Of a stretch of 64,000 nucleotides of DNA, positions 15,796-24,274 are shown in pieces. The DNA comes from an uncultured Bryobacterales bacterium (GTDB lineage: Bacteria > Acidobacteriota > Terriglobia > Bryobacterales > UBA6623). A program made the translations under genes and the position numbers. Where the stretch lies: positions 124,001 through 188,000 of the forward strand of contig CATOTH010000001.1 of assembly GCA_951813065.1 (NCBI GenBank), given 5' to 3'. The stretch's first letter is position 1, and each line of letters opens with the position of its first letter. Below the pieces are notes generated by a model. That model made no database searches. It was not told the DNA's origin and saw nothing but the letters and a program-made list of their open reading frames with translations.

Positions 15796-16389
15796 CTACT
15801 GCTGGTCAATCCGTTTATCCAACGTGGCCAGTAACCGTGGTCCAACATCCAGAACCCATTGAGCGTGTTGTTGGTCTGCACTTGCCCCGTGCGCAGCGGA
15901 GTTCAACAACCCAATCATGTCCCACAACACACTACGCTCCTCGTGCGACAAGATCTCGCGATCGCTCAATGATCTGAGCAGACTACTTATGCCCATCCTT
16001 CTTCTCTTGATCTCGGCGCCATCTGCCAAACTGATTAAGCGTTTCTCGATTTCGATCCTTAGTCCGGCGAGGGCTAGATTTGCGTCTCGATTCGCGACAA
16101 CTTGAAAGGAGTACTCCTGATCGGGTCCCGAACCGGCAGCTTCCTCCTCGAGCAGCCCGGCCTTGTCCGCACGCTGCTCGGTCGCTTGTAGCTCTTGGAA
16201 CTCGATCTTCCATCCTCCAGGAAGCTCCAAGCTCTTGAACAGTGGCACTAGCCACGGCACTGCCGCCGTACATAGCAGAGTCAGCGTCACGGCATCAAGA
16301 CGTATCCCGGGCCAAAGGAGGTGCAGGCCGGCCAGCAAGAGAGACCCACACGAAATCGCGATCTGCGTCTTGCGCTGACTAGTCAGCAT
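15796..16389 (-). CDS. Membrane-anchored protein, possibly HEPN/DUF4145-like
   Basis: 197 residues. Two N-terminal membrane helices (IAISCGSLLLAGLHLLW and LDAVTLTLLCTAAVPWLVPL) are followed by FKSLELPGGWKIEFQEL, a conserved motif in a group of uncharacterised proteins, and a cytoplasmic helical domain (LRIEIEKRLISLADG, LLNSAAHGA). The latter resembles HEPN/DUF4145-type helical domains, though the catalytic R-x(4-6)-H motif is not evident. It sits upstream of the pentapeptide gene on the same strand and may once have been transcribed with it. No function is assigned. Confidence 0.65.
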   Translation of the reverse strand: MLTSQRKTQIAISCGSLLLAGLHLLWPGIRLDAVTLTLLCTAAVPWLVPLFKSLELPGGWKIEFQELQATEQRADKAGLLEEEAAGSGPDQEYSFQVVANRDANLALAGLRIEIEKRLISLADGAEIKRRRMGISSLLRSLSDREILSHEERSVLWDMIGLLNSAAHGASADQQHAQWVLDVGPRLLATLDKRIDQQ

Positions 16390-17130
16390 CCGCTAGCACG
16401 CAAAGACGGCCCGATTGTCCGTAGCTCGTATTATTTTTCGTAGAAATGATCGTTGTAGCCGAGACACGCCTCCTCCTGAACATCCATGACCATCCATCGG
16501 TGAATCTCCCGCTCCAAGAGTCTCCTTGATTCGCGTTATCACGCCTTCAGATTGTACCCTGTACCCGACTCAGCGGATTCCAAGGCCCCCTCGTTGGTCT
16601 TGTAAACTCCAGTGGAACCAAAGCTCTCGCGCCCGAAGCCGTTGAGGTCGTCAATCGAGGGGGCATCCCATCCCACGATGCCACTCTCTACTGGGTGTGC
16701 ATCGTCATTGTCAGCTACCACCGGGCCATTGGAAGTAGCAACGAAATCATCCGGAATGTCTGTTTTCGAGAGAACCGTGGGAATTCAGAGGTAGTGCCAG
16801 CCAACACAAACATCTTCGATTCGTGCGAGGCGGGTAGTCGCTTCCGGCACATCGCGTGCATTTGCCAACAGGCAACCAGTTTGAAGCGGTCTGAGACCGT
16901 TGACCAATTCCGGACGGTTCCAGATTGCCCGTTGAGCCTCCGTGCAATGGATGCAATAAACTGGTCCATGGGCGTCCCACCGTCCCGTCTTTTGCCAAAT
17001 TCACCTCAACTAACCCGAGCGACTGGTGTAGGTGATCGAAGAGGTACAATTCAGAAACTGTGTTCAAGCAGTTGAACGCGGCGACTGAATCCCGAGTCAC
17101 TGAAAACTAGGTACATCTCCCGTAGAAGAA
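16390..17130. other. Intergenic, no gene recognised
   Basis: About 740 bases, more AT-rich than the housekeeping parts. Several short frames exist on both strands but none resembles a family. It presumably holds the promoter of the DUF4238 gene near 17100. Confidence 0.45.
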
Positions 17131-18222
17131 ATGGCCAGCTATCGCAAACATCATTATGTCCCTCGTTTCTACCTCAGGAGATTCGCCACGACCGGTGGAA
17201 AAGGTATCCACTTGTTCAATATCCCTTCGAGCCGTAATGTTCTGAACGCTAGTATTCGTAACCAATGCTACGGTTCGCGGTTTTACGGAGATGATCTAAA
17301 CATCGAACATGCACTCGCCGGCATCGAGGAAGCTGCGGCAACAGTGATTCGCCACATTCTTTCAACCAAACGACTGCCTACACCTAAGTCGGATGATCAC
17401 TATACTCTGATGGCATTTACGGTGCTTCAGCACGCTCGTACTCAGACGTCAGCGGCTACAATGGATGCGATGACTGATGGGATGATCAAGGCGGCATACC
17501 GTGAAGATCCCCGGATCAAAGATATCGATCTTGAGGAAATTCGGATCGGTTTCGAGAATTCAGTACTGCTCCCGCTTAGTGTCTCAGCCCGCATGATTCC
17601 GGTCACCCTTGATTTAGAATTACATTTGCTCATGAACGACACTAAGACTCAGTTCATCACCAGCGACAATCCGGTCGTGCTCTACAACACGCACTGTCAA
17701 GAGATAACGATTCGTAGCTGTACTGGGTGGGGATGTTCTGGGTTGGAAGTCTTCTTGCCTCTAGCACCAGAGGTCTGTCTGTATGCTCATGATGCCGCGA
17801 TATACAAGGTCGGGAGGTGGCTTAGTCGAGTGACTCGTGTATCACCACGGGATGTTCTGCACCTCAACCGTCTGCAATGGCTCAATGCCCTGGAAAACGT
17901 GTACTACGCTACTAATGAGGCTTCGGGCGACATGGCAGGTGAAAACGCTTGGGCAGAGTCCAGACGCCCAACGAAGCATATCATTGTCAAGGAAGCGGTT
18001 GCCGAAGATGATGAGAATCATCGGCTCATTCACGCATATTCACCCAGCTTGAACTTGAAGCTTGAATTGAGTTGTTCTAGCGTCAGAAGAAGGCAAAGAA
18101 AAGTACCTGAAGATTGCCGCGGGATGCCTCGTGCAAGCGCCCAAGGGTACATGGAGCAGAACACACCGCGAACTTCGCCGGGCATTGGAGTACGAAGCCG
18201 AACCTTCCGCAGCATCGACTAA
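17131..18222 (+). CDS. DUF4238 domain-containing protein
   Basis: 363 residues; recognised by the opening RKHHYVPRFYLRRFA, the middle ALAGIEEAAATVIRHIL and the later FITSDNPVVLYN, with FLPLAPEVCLYAHD, all typical of DUF4238. The family is of unknown biochemical function and is scattered through genomic islands. The last 45 residues are rich in Arg and Ser and unlike the family, so the true end may have been altered. Codon use is more AT-rich than that of neighbours, suggesting transfer. ATG start at 17131. Confidence 0.75.
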   Translation: MASYRKHHYVPRFYLRRFATTGGKGIHLFNIPSSRNVLNASIRNQCYGSRFYGDDLNIEHALAGIEEAAATVIRHILSTKRLPTPKSDDHYTLMAFTVLQHARTQTSAATMDAMTDGMIKAAYREDPRIKDIDLEEIRIGFENSVLLPLSVSARMIPVTLDLELHLLMNDTKTQFITSDNPVVLYNTHCQEITIRSCTGWGCSGLEVFLPLAPEVCLYAHDAAIYKVGRWLSRVTRVSPRDVLHLNRLQWLNALENVYYATNEASGDMAGENAWAESRRPTKHIIVKEAVAEDDENHRLIHAYSPSLNLKLELSCSSVRRRQRKVPEDCRGMPRASAQGYMEQNTPRTSPGIGVRSRTFRSID

Positions 18223-18536
18223 TGCCTCTGTCGTACGGACGGCGGCAACCCATTCTATGAGGTACCAGCACACGTGCGGCCGCCAATCGTGAAAACGAGA
18301 CTTTGGAGGGTAAGGGCAGGAGACGAAGAGCTTTGCAAATCTCTTGTGCATTGCAACATCGCGGAGTGCTTACGAATCCAGTCTTGTCTGGACTCACCGA
18401 ATTGGTGGAATTTGGAAATCAAGCGGCGCACTCGACAGCAACTTGTTTCTAAGAGTTTCCAATACGGGACGAGCCTGAAGCCAAGGGCCATTCCAACACA
18501 GGAAGCCTGAAGGCGGGAGCTGAGCAGGGAGCCTAG
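18223..18536. other. Intergenic between DUF4238 gene and IS21 end
   Basis: No gene recognised on either strand; open frames here are shadows. It ends at the IS21 terminus, where TGTCAATGAC begins at 18537. Confidence 0.45.
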
Positions 18537-18542
18537 TGTCAA

Positions 18543-18583
18543 TGACAAACGAAAATTGCGCACTTCTGACAAACGAAAATTGC
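18543..18583. repeat. Tandem end repeats of IS21
   Basis: TGACAAACGAAAATTGC occurs at 18543-18559 and again at 18567-18583, period 24. Multiple short repeats inside the terminus are usual in IS21 as transposase binding sites. Confidence 0.8.
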
Positions 18584-18709
18584 ACACATCCGAGGGGAGA
18601 TCCACCGCGGGTTTGGCAGACTTTCCCCCTTCGTAGCGATAGGGCTTGAGGCGGCCGGCGGAGGGAGCGGAGCGACCGGAGCCGGCCGCCTCAAGCAGTG
18701 CGGCAACCG

Positions 18710-19522
18710 TCATGTTCCCCTCCCAAGGGCCGGACTTGCGTCGCCGTCCGCTCGTTGCATGGAACGCCACAGATCCTGATGGGCCCGCATCCGGTAGCTG
18801 TTGCCGCGAATGTTGACGATATGGCAGTGGTGTAGCAGGCGGTCGATCAGGGCCGCTGCCATGACCTCGTCCCCGAGCACCGCGCCCCATTCTTCGAAGC
18901 CCTTGTTGGAGGTCAGCACCGTCGAGGCCTGCTCGTGGCGCGCGTTGATCAGTTGGAAGAACAGCACAGCACCGTCGCGGCTGACGGGCAGGTAGCCGAT
19001 CTCGTCGACGAGCAACAGCGCCGGATGGGTCAGCACACGTAGGCGACGGGCCAGCTGGCCCGCCGCACGAGCCTGCTCCAGCGACTCGACCAAGCTCGCC
19101 AGCGTGCCGTAGTAGACCCGGCGCCCGGATTCGGCCGCGGCGAGGGCGAGACTGATGGCCAGGTGCGTCTTGCCCACGCCCGGTGGCCCCAGCAGGACGA
19201 CGTTCTCCTTGCGGGCCAGGAACCCGAGCTCGTGTAGGCTCTCGATCTGCTCGCGCTTGATGCTTGGCTGGAAGGCGAAATCGAACTCCTTCAGGGTCTT
19301 GACGGCGGGTAGCCGGGAGGCGCGCATGGCGGTCTCCAGGCGGCGGTTGTTGCGCAGCGTGATCTGGGCGCCCAGCAGCCGCTCGAGGGCCTCGCCGGCG
19401 GTCACGGCGCCGCTGTCGAGTTGCGCCAGGACCCCGTCCACCGCCTCCAGAGCACCCGGCATCTTCAGGTCGGCCAGCATCGCCCGCAGCCGGTCGCGGC
19501 GCCCGTCTGCCGACGCGCTCAT
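18710..19522 (-). CDS. istB: IS21-family helper ATPase IstB
   Basis: 270 residues, AAA+ ATPase that partners the IstA transposase in target choice. The N-terminal helical domain (MLADLKMPGALEAVDGVLAQ) precedes Walker A GPPGVGKTHLA (about residue 113) and Walker B LLLVDEIGYLP, then the sensor region TVLTSNKGFEEWG and arginine-rich IDRLLHHCHIVNIRGNSYR. Its ATG overlaps the istA stop by four bases (ATGA), as in typical IS21. The gene is intact, but the partner is truncated. Confidence 0.93.
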   Translation of the reverse strand: MSASADGRRDRLRAMLADLKMPGALEAVDGVLAQLDSGAVTAGEALERLLGAQITLRNNRRLETAMRASRLPAVKTLKEFDFAFQPSIKREQIESLHELGFLARKENVVLLGPPGVGKTHLAISLALAAAESGRRVYYGTLASLVESLEQARAAGQLARRLRVLTHPALLLVDEIGYLPVSRDGAVLFFQLINARHEQASTVLTSNKGFEEWGAVLGDEVMAAALIDRLLHHCHIVNIRGNSYRMRAHQDLWRSMQRADGDASPALGRGT

Positions 19523-19848
19523 CGCACCACCTCCGCGTACACCCGCAACGGCCGGCGCTCGACGACTACCGGCGCCGACGCCCGCGATGCAGCCGTAGGA
19601 CGCGTCCGGCCCCCGACACGCCGATACGGCCCGGATGCCAACGGCCCCAGCGCCCCCCGCTCGTCACGCTCGAAACGCTCCTGCGGGCGCTCCCCGGTCG
19701 TGCCGTGCCGCCGCACGTTGGTGGTCCCCTCCAGCCAGCGCTCCGCCTGCTCGTTCAGGTCCGCGTCACTGACAAACTGGCGGCCGTAGAAGAAGCTCTC
19801 CCGCACGTAGCGGATCGGCCGCTCCACCTTGCCCTTATCAAAAGTTCC
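19519..19848 (-). pseudogene. IS21 transposase IstA, C-terminal remnant
   Basis: The frame reads GTFDKGKVERPIRYVRESFF followed by FYGRQFVSDADLNEQAERWL, the well-known end of the DDE domain and the C-terminal region of IstA. Everything before about 19849 (HTH and most of the catalytic core) is gone and replaced by the next cassette. Confidence 0.85.
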
Positions 19849-19889
19849 CGAAAGCGGGCCAGCCCGAACAAGCGGGGAGTCCGGATGAG

Positions 19890-20159
19890 GTGGTCATCAC
19901 CCATCCGCACCATCCGCTGCGCGGGCGATCGTTTCCGTTCTACTCCCGATTGACGACCGGCGGCGTGCGCCTGGTGCGCTGCGTGCGGGAGGACGAAACC
20001 CTGCTTACGCTTCCGCTTGCATGGACGAGCTACCGGCTGGCGGACGATTTCGAACGCGCCTCGGCGGGGCGCTCGCCGTGGCGTGTCGACGATCTGCTCG
20101 AGTTGCGGGCGGTTGTGGATGCGTTGCTGCAGAGGGGGGCATCGTATGATCATAAATAA
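19890..20159 (+). CDS. DUF5372 family protein
   Basis: 89 residues, GTG start at 19890. VITHPHHPLRGRSFPF, the central beta region LPLAWTSYRLADDF and SAGRSPWRVDDLLELRAVVD are characteristic of DUF5372, a small family found beside recombinase genes. It is the first gene of a three-gene cassette with the HTH and serine recombinase genes. Function unknown; probably a DNA-binding or assembly helper (inference). Confidence 0.7.
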   Translation: MVITHPHHPLRGRSFPFYSRLTTGGVRLVRCVREDETLLTLPLAWTSYRLADDFERASAGRSPWRVDDLLELRAVVDALLQRGASYDHK

Positions 20160-20249
20160 GTATGGTTATTTTTCAGAAATTAGGGCGCTATCTGCCGCTA
20201 ATAGCCAAATTACAGGGGATTTCTGCCCAGACTGGCCCCTGTGGTGCGT

Positions 20250-20255
20250 TATAAT
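20250..20255 (+). promoter_or_regulatory. Putative -10 box (TATAAT)
   Basis: TATAAT lies 30 bases before the ATG at 20285. No good -35 is seen. It implies that the ATG at 20258, only three bases downstream, is not the real start of the HTH gene. Confidence 0.35.
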
Positions 20256-20284
20256 TTATGAAATTCCTCCCTGCCCATCTACCC

Positions 20285-21043
20285 ATGCCAGCCATGCCAG
20301 ACTCCGCGCCCCCACCCTCCGACAAGGACGCACGCCTCCGCCAAGCCGGCCTGCTCAACCCGCATCCCGAACGTGTCCGCGATCCGCGCTTCGACCAAAG
20401 CGAGTTCTTCGATCCTCGCGACATCCTGCAGGTGCGCTACGAAATGGTCCGTCGCGTCCACTTCGACAAGCTCACGCTGGCCAAGGCCGCCGAGCGCTTC
20501 GGCGTCTCCCTGCCGACCTGCTTCCGGGCCGTCAAGGCCTTCGCCCGGGACGGCCTGCGGGGCCTCATCCCCGAGCGGCGCGGCCCCCGCGGCCCGCACA
20601 AGATCACGCCCGCGATGCTGGACTTTGTCGACGACTACCGGGCCGCGCACGGCCGCACCTCCAGTGCCACGCTGGTTGCGCTGATCGAACAGCGCTTCGG
20701 CGTCCGGCTGCACCCGCGCGGCCTCGAGAAGGCGCTTGCGCGCCGCGAAAAAAAAACGCTCGGAGCGCCCCTGATGAACTGGGGTGCCGATGCCAGCGGG
20801 CGCTACGAGCGCTGGCGCTGGCAGTGGCTGGCCAGCCACGACAGCCGGGCGCTGGCCACGTTCCGCTGGCACGGTCTGGCGGCGACCTTGGCCCTGACCG
20901 CCGCGCGCCCCGCGCCGGCCCCGGCTGCCGAGCCCCGCTCGGATGGCGCGGCACGGGCCGCCTCGGCCCCGACCGCCGTGGCCGAGGCGGCCCGCCAGAT
21001 CCGCGCACTGCTGTGCGCCCCGCAAGGAGACTCCCATGCTTGA
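20285..21043 (+). CDS. Helix-turn-helix protein of the recombinase cassette
   Basis: About 252 residues. Residues 40-110 hold an HTH of the Hin/transposase type (LTLAKAAERFGVSLPTCFRA, then GLIPERRGPRGPHKITP), followed by a second helical segment RTSSATLVALIEQRFGVRLH. This is the partner gene seen before a class of large serine recombinases, next to DUF5372. It contains a run of nine A at 20748-20756. The stop overlaps the recombinase ATG by eight bases, so translation is coupled. The start is placed at 20285 because the upstream TATAAT is too close to the ATG at 20258; ATG 20294 is also possible. Confidence 0.75.
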   Translation: MPAMPDSAPPPSDKDARLRQAGLLNPHPERVRDPRFDQSEFFDPRDILQVRYEMVRRVHFDKLTLAKAAERFGVSLPTCFRAVKAFARDGLRGLIPERRGPRGPHKITPAMLDFVDDYRAAHGRTSSATLVALIEQRFGVRLHPRGLEKALARREKKTLGAPLMNWGADASGRYERWRWQWLASHDSRALATFRWHGLAATLALTAARPAPAPAAEPRSDGAARAASAPTAVAEAARQIRALLCAPQGDSHA

Positions 21044-23132
21044 AACCGCCGCCGGCAAGGTCAAGCCGCGCCACCTCGCCCGCGAGGCCTGCCTGTACAT
21101 CCGCCAGTCCTCACTCAAGCAAGTCGCCTGCAACACCGAGAGCACGCACCGCCAGTACGACCTGCGCCGCTCGGCGATCGCGCTGGGCTGGAGCGAGGAC
21201 CGCATTCGCCTGATCGACGACGACCAGGGCCTGTCGGGGGCGTATGCCGCCAACCGCAGCGGCTTCCGCGACTTGACCGCCCGCATCGCCGCCGGAGAGA
21301 TCGGCATCGTGCTCTGCCTGGAGGTTTCGCGGCTGGCCCGCGACAACTGCGACTGGGCCCAGCTGGTGCAGTTCGCCCGCCTCGCCGACACGCTGATCCT
21401 CGACGAGTACGGCGTGCACGACCCCAACGACAGTTCGGACAAGCTGCTGCTCGACATCAAGGGCAGTCTCAGTGAATTCGAGCTGGCGGGCATCCGCGCC
21501 CGCCTGCTGGGCGGGCAGCGCAGCAAGGCGGCCCGCGGCGAGCTGCGCGTGCCGCTGCCGCTGGGGCTGGTCTACGACGAGGACGGCCAGGTCGTGTTCG
21601 ACCCCGACCGCCAGGTGGTCGCGGCGATCCGCCGCGTGTTCACGGCCTTCCGTGACAAGGGCTCGGCGATGCAAGTCGTGAAGTGGTTCCGCGACGAGAA
21701 CATCCTGCTGCCGCACCGCGCCCGCACCGGGCCCTGCCGCGGCGTGCTGCGCTGGAACCTGCCCGACCACCCCAAGATCCGGCGCATTCTCAGGAATCCC
21801 GCCTACGCGGGGGCCTTCGCCTACGGCCAGACCCGCACCCTGCGCCAGGCCGACGGCAGCGTCCGCTACCGGACGCTGCCGCTGGACGAGTGGGAGGTGT
21901 GCATCCCCGGCCACCATGTCGGCTTCATCGACTGGGAGGAGTACGGCCGCAACCTCGCGACTCTGGCCCGCAACGGGAGCTGCTTCGCCGCCAACCCGGC
22001 CCGCCTCAGCGCGCCGCGGAACGGGGCGGCGTTGTTGCAGGGCATCGCGCTGTGCGGCCAGTGCGGTGGCCGCCTGAACGTGAAATACAGCCGGGCGCGG
22101 CCGGATCGGAACCAGCCTGCGCAAGTGCACTACACCTGCAAGGAGGCGACCGTGCGGAAGGGCGAGAAGGGCTGCCTGTGGATCCGCGCGGAGGCCGTCG
22201 ACGCCGCGGTCGGGCGGTTCGCGGTCGGGGCGATGAACGGCGAGAACATTGCGCTCGCGCTGGCCGTGCAGGAGCAAGTGCGGGCTGACTTCGCCGAGGC
22301 GGACGCGCAGCGCGCCCTGCGCATCGAGCGGCTGGTCTATGAGGCCGAGCTGGCCCAGAGGCGCTACTATGCGGCGGACCCGGTCAACCGCCTGGTGGCG
22401 GCCCCGCTGGAGGCCGCCTGGAACGAGCGCCTGCGGGAGCTGGAGGAGGCCGGGCGGGAACGCGAGGAGCGGCAGGCGGCCCGCGACGCGGAGATGTCAG
22501 CCGAACAGCTGCGGCGCATCGAGGAGCTGGCCCGCGACTTCGCTCAGGTGTGGGACGCGCCGACAACCGACCACGCCGACCGCAAGCGGCTGCTGCGGCT
22601 GCTGGTCGAGGACGCCACGCTGACTCGCGCGGGCTACGAGGTCCGCGTCGACCTGCGCCTGCGCGGCGGCAAGGCGCTGACGCTCGATCAGGTCCAGCTG
22701 AACCGGCCGCGGCAGCTGAAGTACCCTCTCTGTCCCGCTGCGGTGGCCGCCTTGGACGCGGCCCTGGACACGCATTCCGACGCCGAGGCTGCCGAACTGC
22801 TCAACCAGGCCGGGCACCGCCTGTGGAACGGGGCGCCGTACACCCTGCGGCATGTCTACCGGCTACGCCAGCGGGTCGCGATGAAGGGGCATCTGCAGCG
22901 CCGCCGGGAGCAGCTGCGCGCGCAGGGCTACGTGACCGTCAGCGAACTCGCCAGCCAACTCGGGCTGCCCTGCTGGAGCGTGCAAGCGCTCGCTCGGCAG
23001 GGCCGGATTCTTTGCGACCAAATCAAGGCCGCGAAGAAGCCCCGCAGCATGTACAAGCTGCCGGCAGGTTACGATCAGCGAGGGGCGGAGCCGACGGACG
23101 CCGCACAACAGTTCGGAAGGGACGCATCATGA
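21036..23132 (+). CDS. Large serine recombinase family protein
   Basis: 698 residues. Resolvase domain at residues 15-160: CLYIRQSS carries the catalytic serine, with later LCLEVSRLARD and SDKLLLDIKGSLSEFELAGI. The recombinase domain follows (about 180-330), then a zinc ribbon starting LCGQCGGRLNVKYS and a coiled coil rich in Arg and Glu (about 420-520). The C-terminal 150 residues resemble a Trp/Arg-rich DNA-binding region with an HTH (YVTVSELASQLGLPCWSVQA). AAGGAG lies eight bases before the ATG at 21036. It can be predicted to catalyse site-specific integration of its own element; the attachment sites were not found. Confidence 0.9.
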   Translation: MLETAAGKVKPRHLAREACLYIRQSSLKQVACNTESTHRQYDLRRSAIALGWSEDRIRLIDDDQGLSGAYAANRSGFRDLTARIAAGEIGIVLCLEVSRLARDNCDWAQLVQFARLADTLILDEYGVHDPNDSSDKLLLDIKGSLSEFELAGIRARLLGGQRSKAARGELRVPLPLGLVYDEDGQVVFDPDRQVVAAIRRVFTAFRDKGSAMQVVKWFRDENILLPHRARTGPCRGVLRWNLPDHPKIRRILRNPAYAGAFAYGQTRTLRQADGSVRYRTLPLDEWEVCIPGHHVGFIDWEEYGRNLATLARNGSCFAANPARLSAPRNGAALLQGIALCGQCGGRLNVKYSRARPDRNQPAQVHYTCKEATVRKGEKGCLWIRAEAVDAAVGRFAVGAMNGENIALALAVQEQVRADFAEADAQRALRIERLVYEAELAQRRYYAADPVNRLVAAPLEAAWNERLRELEEAGREREERQAARDAEMSAEQLRRIEELARDFAQVWDAPTTDHADRKRLLRLLVEDATLTRAGYEVRVDLRLRGGKALTLDQVQLNRPRQLKYPLCPAAVAALDAALDTHSDAEAAELLNQAGHRLWNGAPYTLRHVYRLRQRVAMKGHLQRRREQLRAQGYVTVSELASQLGLPCWSVQALARQGRILCDQIKAAKKPRSMYKLPAGYDQRGAEPTDAAQQFGRDAS

Positions 23133-23948
23133 AACCACTGACTTCCCCTGAGGCTGGTAAGCGGTCGCATGGATCAAATGGATGCCGAGGCTGGCACAGA
23201 TCACGGCCAGGTGGCGGGAACGATACGGGGCACCGTTGTCGCAGTACAGGCGCTGCGGGACACCCCGCCTGAGCAGGGCCTGCCGGAAGACGGGCAGGAA
23301 CGCCTCGGCGCTCTCGGCGAAGGTGAAGGCGGCGTGCGGGATGACGCGCGTGGCATCGTCAATGATGGCGAGCAGGTAGGCCTTGCGACGCCGCCGCTGG
23401 TCGCGGGGGTCGCTGCCGACCTTGGGGCCGTGCATGCAATCTGTCATCCACAATGCCCCCGCCTCCCGGTGGCTGAAGCGGCGCCGGTCCTGGCCGTCGG
23501 AACTGTCTGCGGCCAGCCCCATCAGGCCCTCGTGGCGTAGCAGGCGGTAGACCGTTGCCGGGGCCAGGGTGGTCGTCGCGGGCACACTGCCGCTGGCCCG
23601 CGCCTGGCGGATCAGCGCGCGCACCGACAGGCGGCGGTTGGTCTCCTTCAGTTGCACCAGCAGCTCGGCCACCGCGGGCGGCAGGCCCCGCGGCTGGCCG
23701 CGGTCCTGGCGCCGCTTCGGGTGCAGCGCCTCGAAACCACCATCCTGGTAGTGGGCCAGCCAGTCGCGGATGGTGGTGATGCCGACGCGGGTGCGGCGGC
23801 TGCCGGGAATGGTGTGCTCGCGCCCGGCCTTGTCCCGGATCAGAGCCCAGCGCTGGGCCGATCCCGGCGGCAGGCACAGGATCTCCGCGATCACGCCGTA
23901 GCGGAACAGCGCAATCTCGCGCCGGAGGTCTGGGGGCTTGTCAGGCAT
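23127..23948 (-). pseudogene. DDE (rve) transposase truncated at C-terminus
   Basis: N-terminal HTH segments (TRVGITTIRDWLAHYQDGGF) precede an integrase core with first Asp in ALWMTDCMHGPKV and second Asp in LYCDNGAPYRS. The catalytic Glu, expected some 35 residues later, is missing because the frame stops just after AYQPQGKSVVS, at the recombinase gene's end. It belongs to the IS481-like/rve group. It overlaps the recombinase stop by six bases and converges on it, so it was cut by a rearrangement. Confidence 0.85.
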
Positions 23949-24274
23949 GCTGGCGGGTCCTGGCGAGCCGCTCGGGCGGCCCGCTGTCCCGACTCTAGAC
24001 CGGCGGGGCCGGCGGCGAGCGACCCGTCGCGTGTTGCACGCTCTGGGGAGCCGGTTTGACCACTGCCATCCGTCGCGAAAACCCCACCGGGGCTGGCAGG
24101 ACCGCCAGTTCCGCCGCGGCGACAGAGCGTAGTGTGACCAGCACCGCGGCCGTGCCCAGGGCCGTCCCGAACGCCTCCACAGTCGGCTCCAGGCGGCCGT
24201 AACGGTCCGGCAAGAGGGTCGTCAGCAGCGACCCAGCGGTCCGCCAGCTCTTTCGTTCCAAGAGGGAGATGGGC

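Larger units (their letters stand above)
18537..19848 (-). mobile_element. Truncated IS21-family element
   Basis: Contains the right end, complete istB and the 3' end of istA. The left end and about three quarters of istA are missing. Loss occurs at about 19849, where the DUF5372/recombinase cassette begins. Without IstA the copy cannot move on its own. Confidence 0.8.

Noticed and set aside
14577..15977. Plus frame of 466 codons from the IS66 right arm into the flank
   Set aside because: It crosses the IS66 end and the target duplication and reads against the real tnpC fragment, so it is a chance open frame.
16539..17100. Several short frames before the DUF4238 gene
   Set aside because: None has a motif, ribosome binding site or consistent composition.
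20279..21526. Minus frame of 415 codons across the HTH and recombinase genes
   Set aside because: Shadow frame in GC-rich DNA; the plus-strand genes have clear domains.
21111..22277. Minus frame of 388 codons across the serine recombinase
   Set aside because: Shadow of the recombinase gene with no domain of its own.
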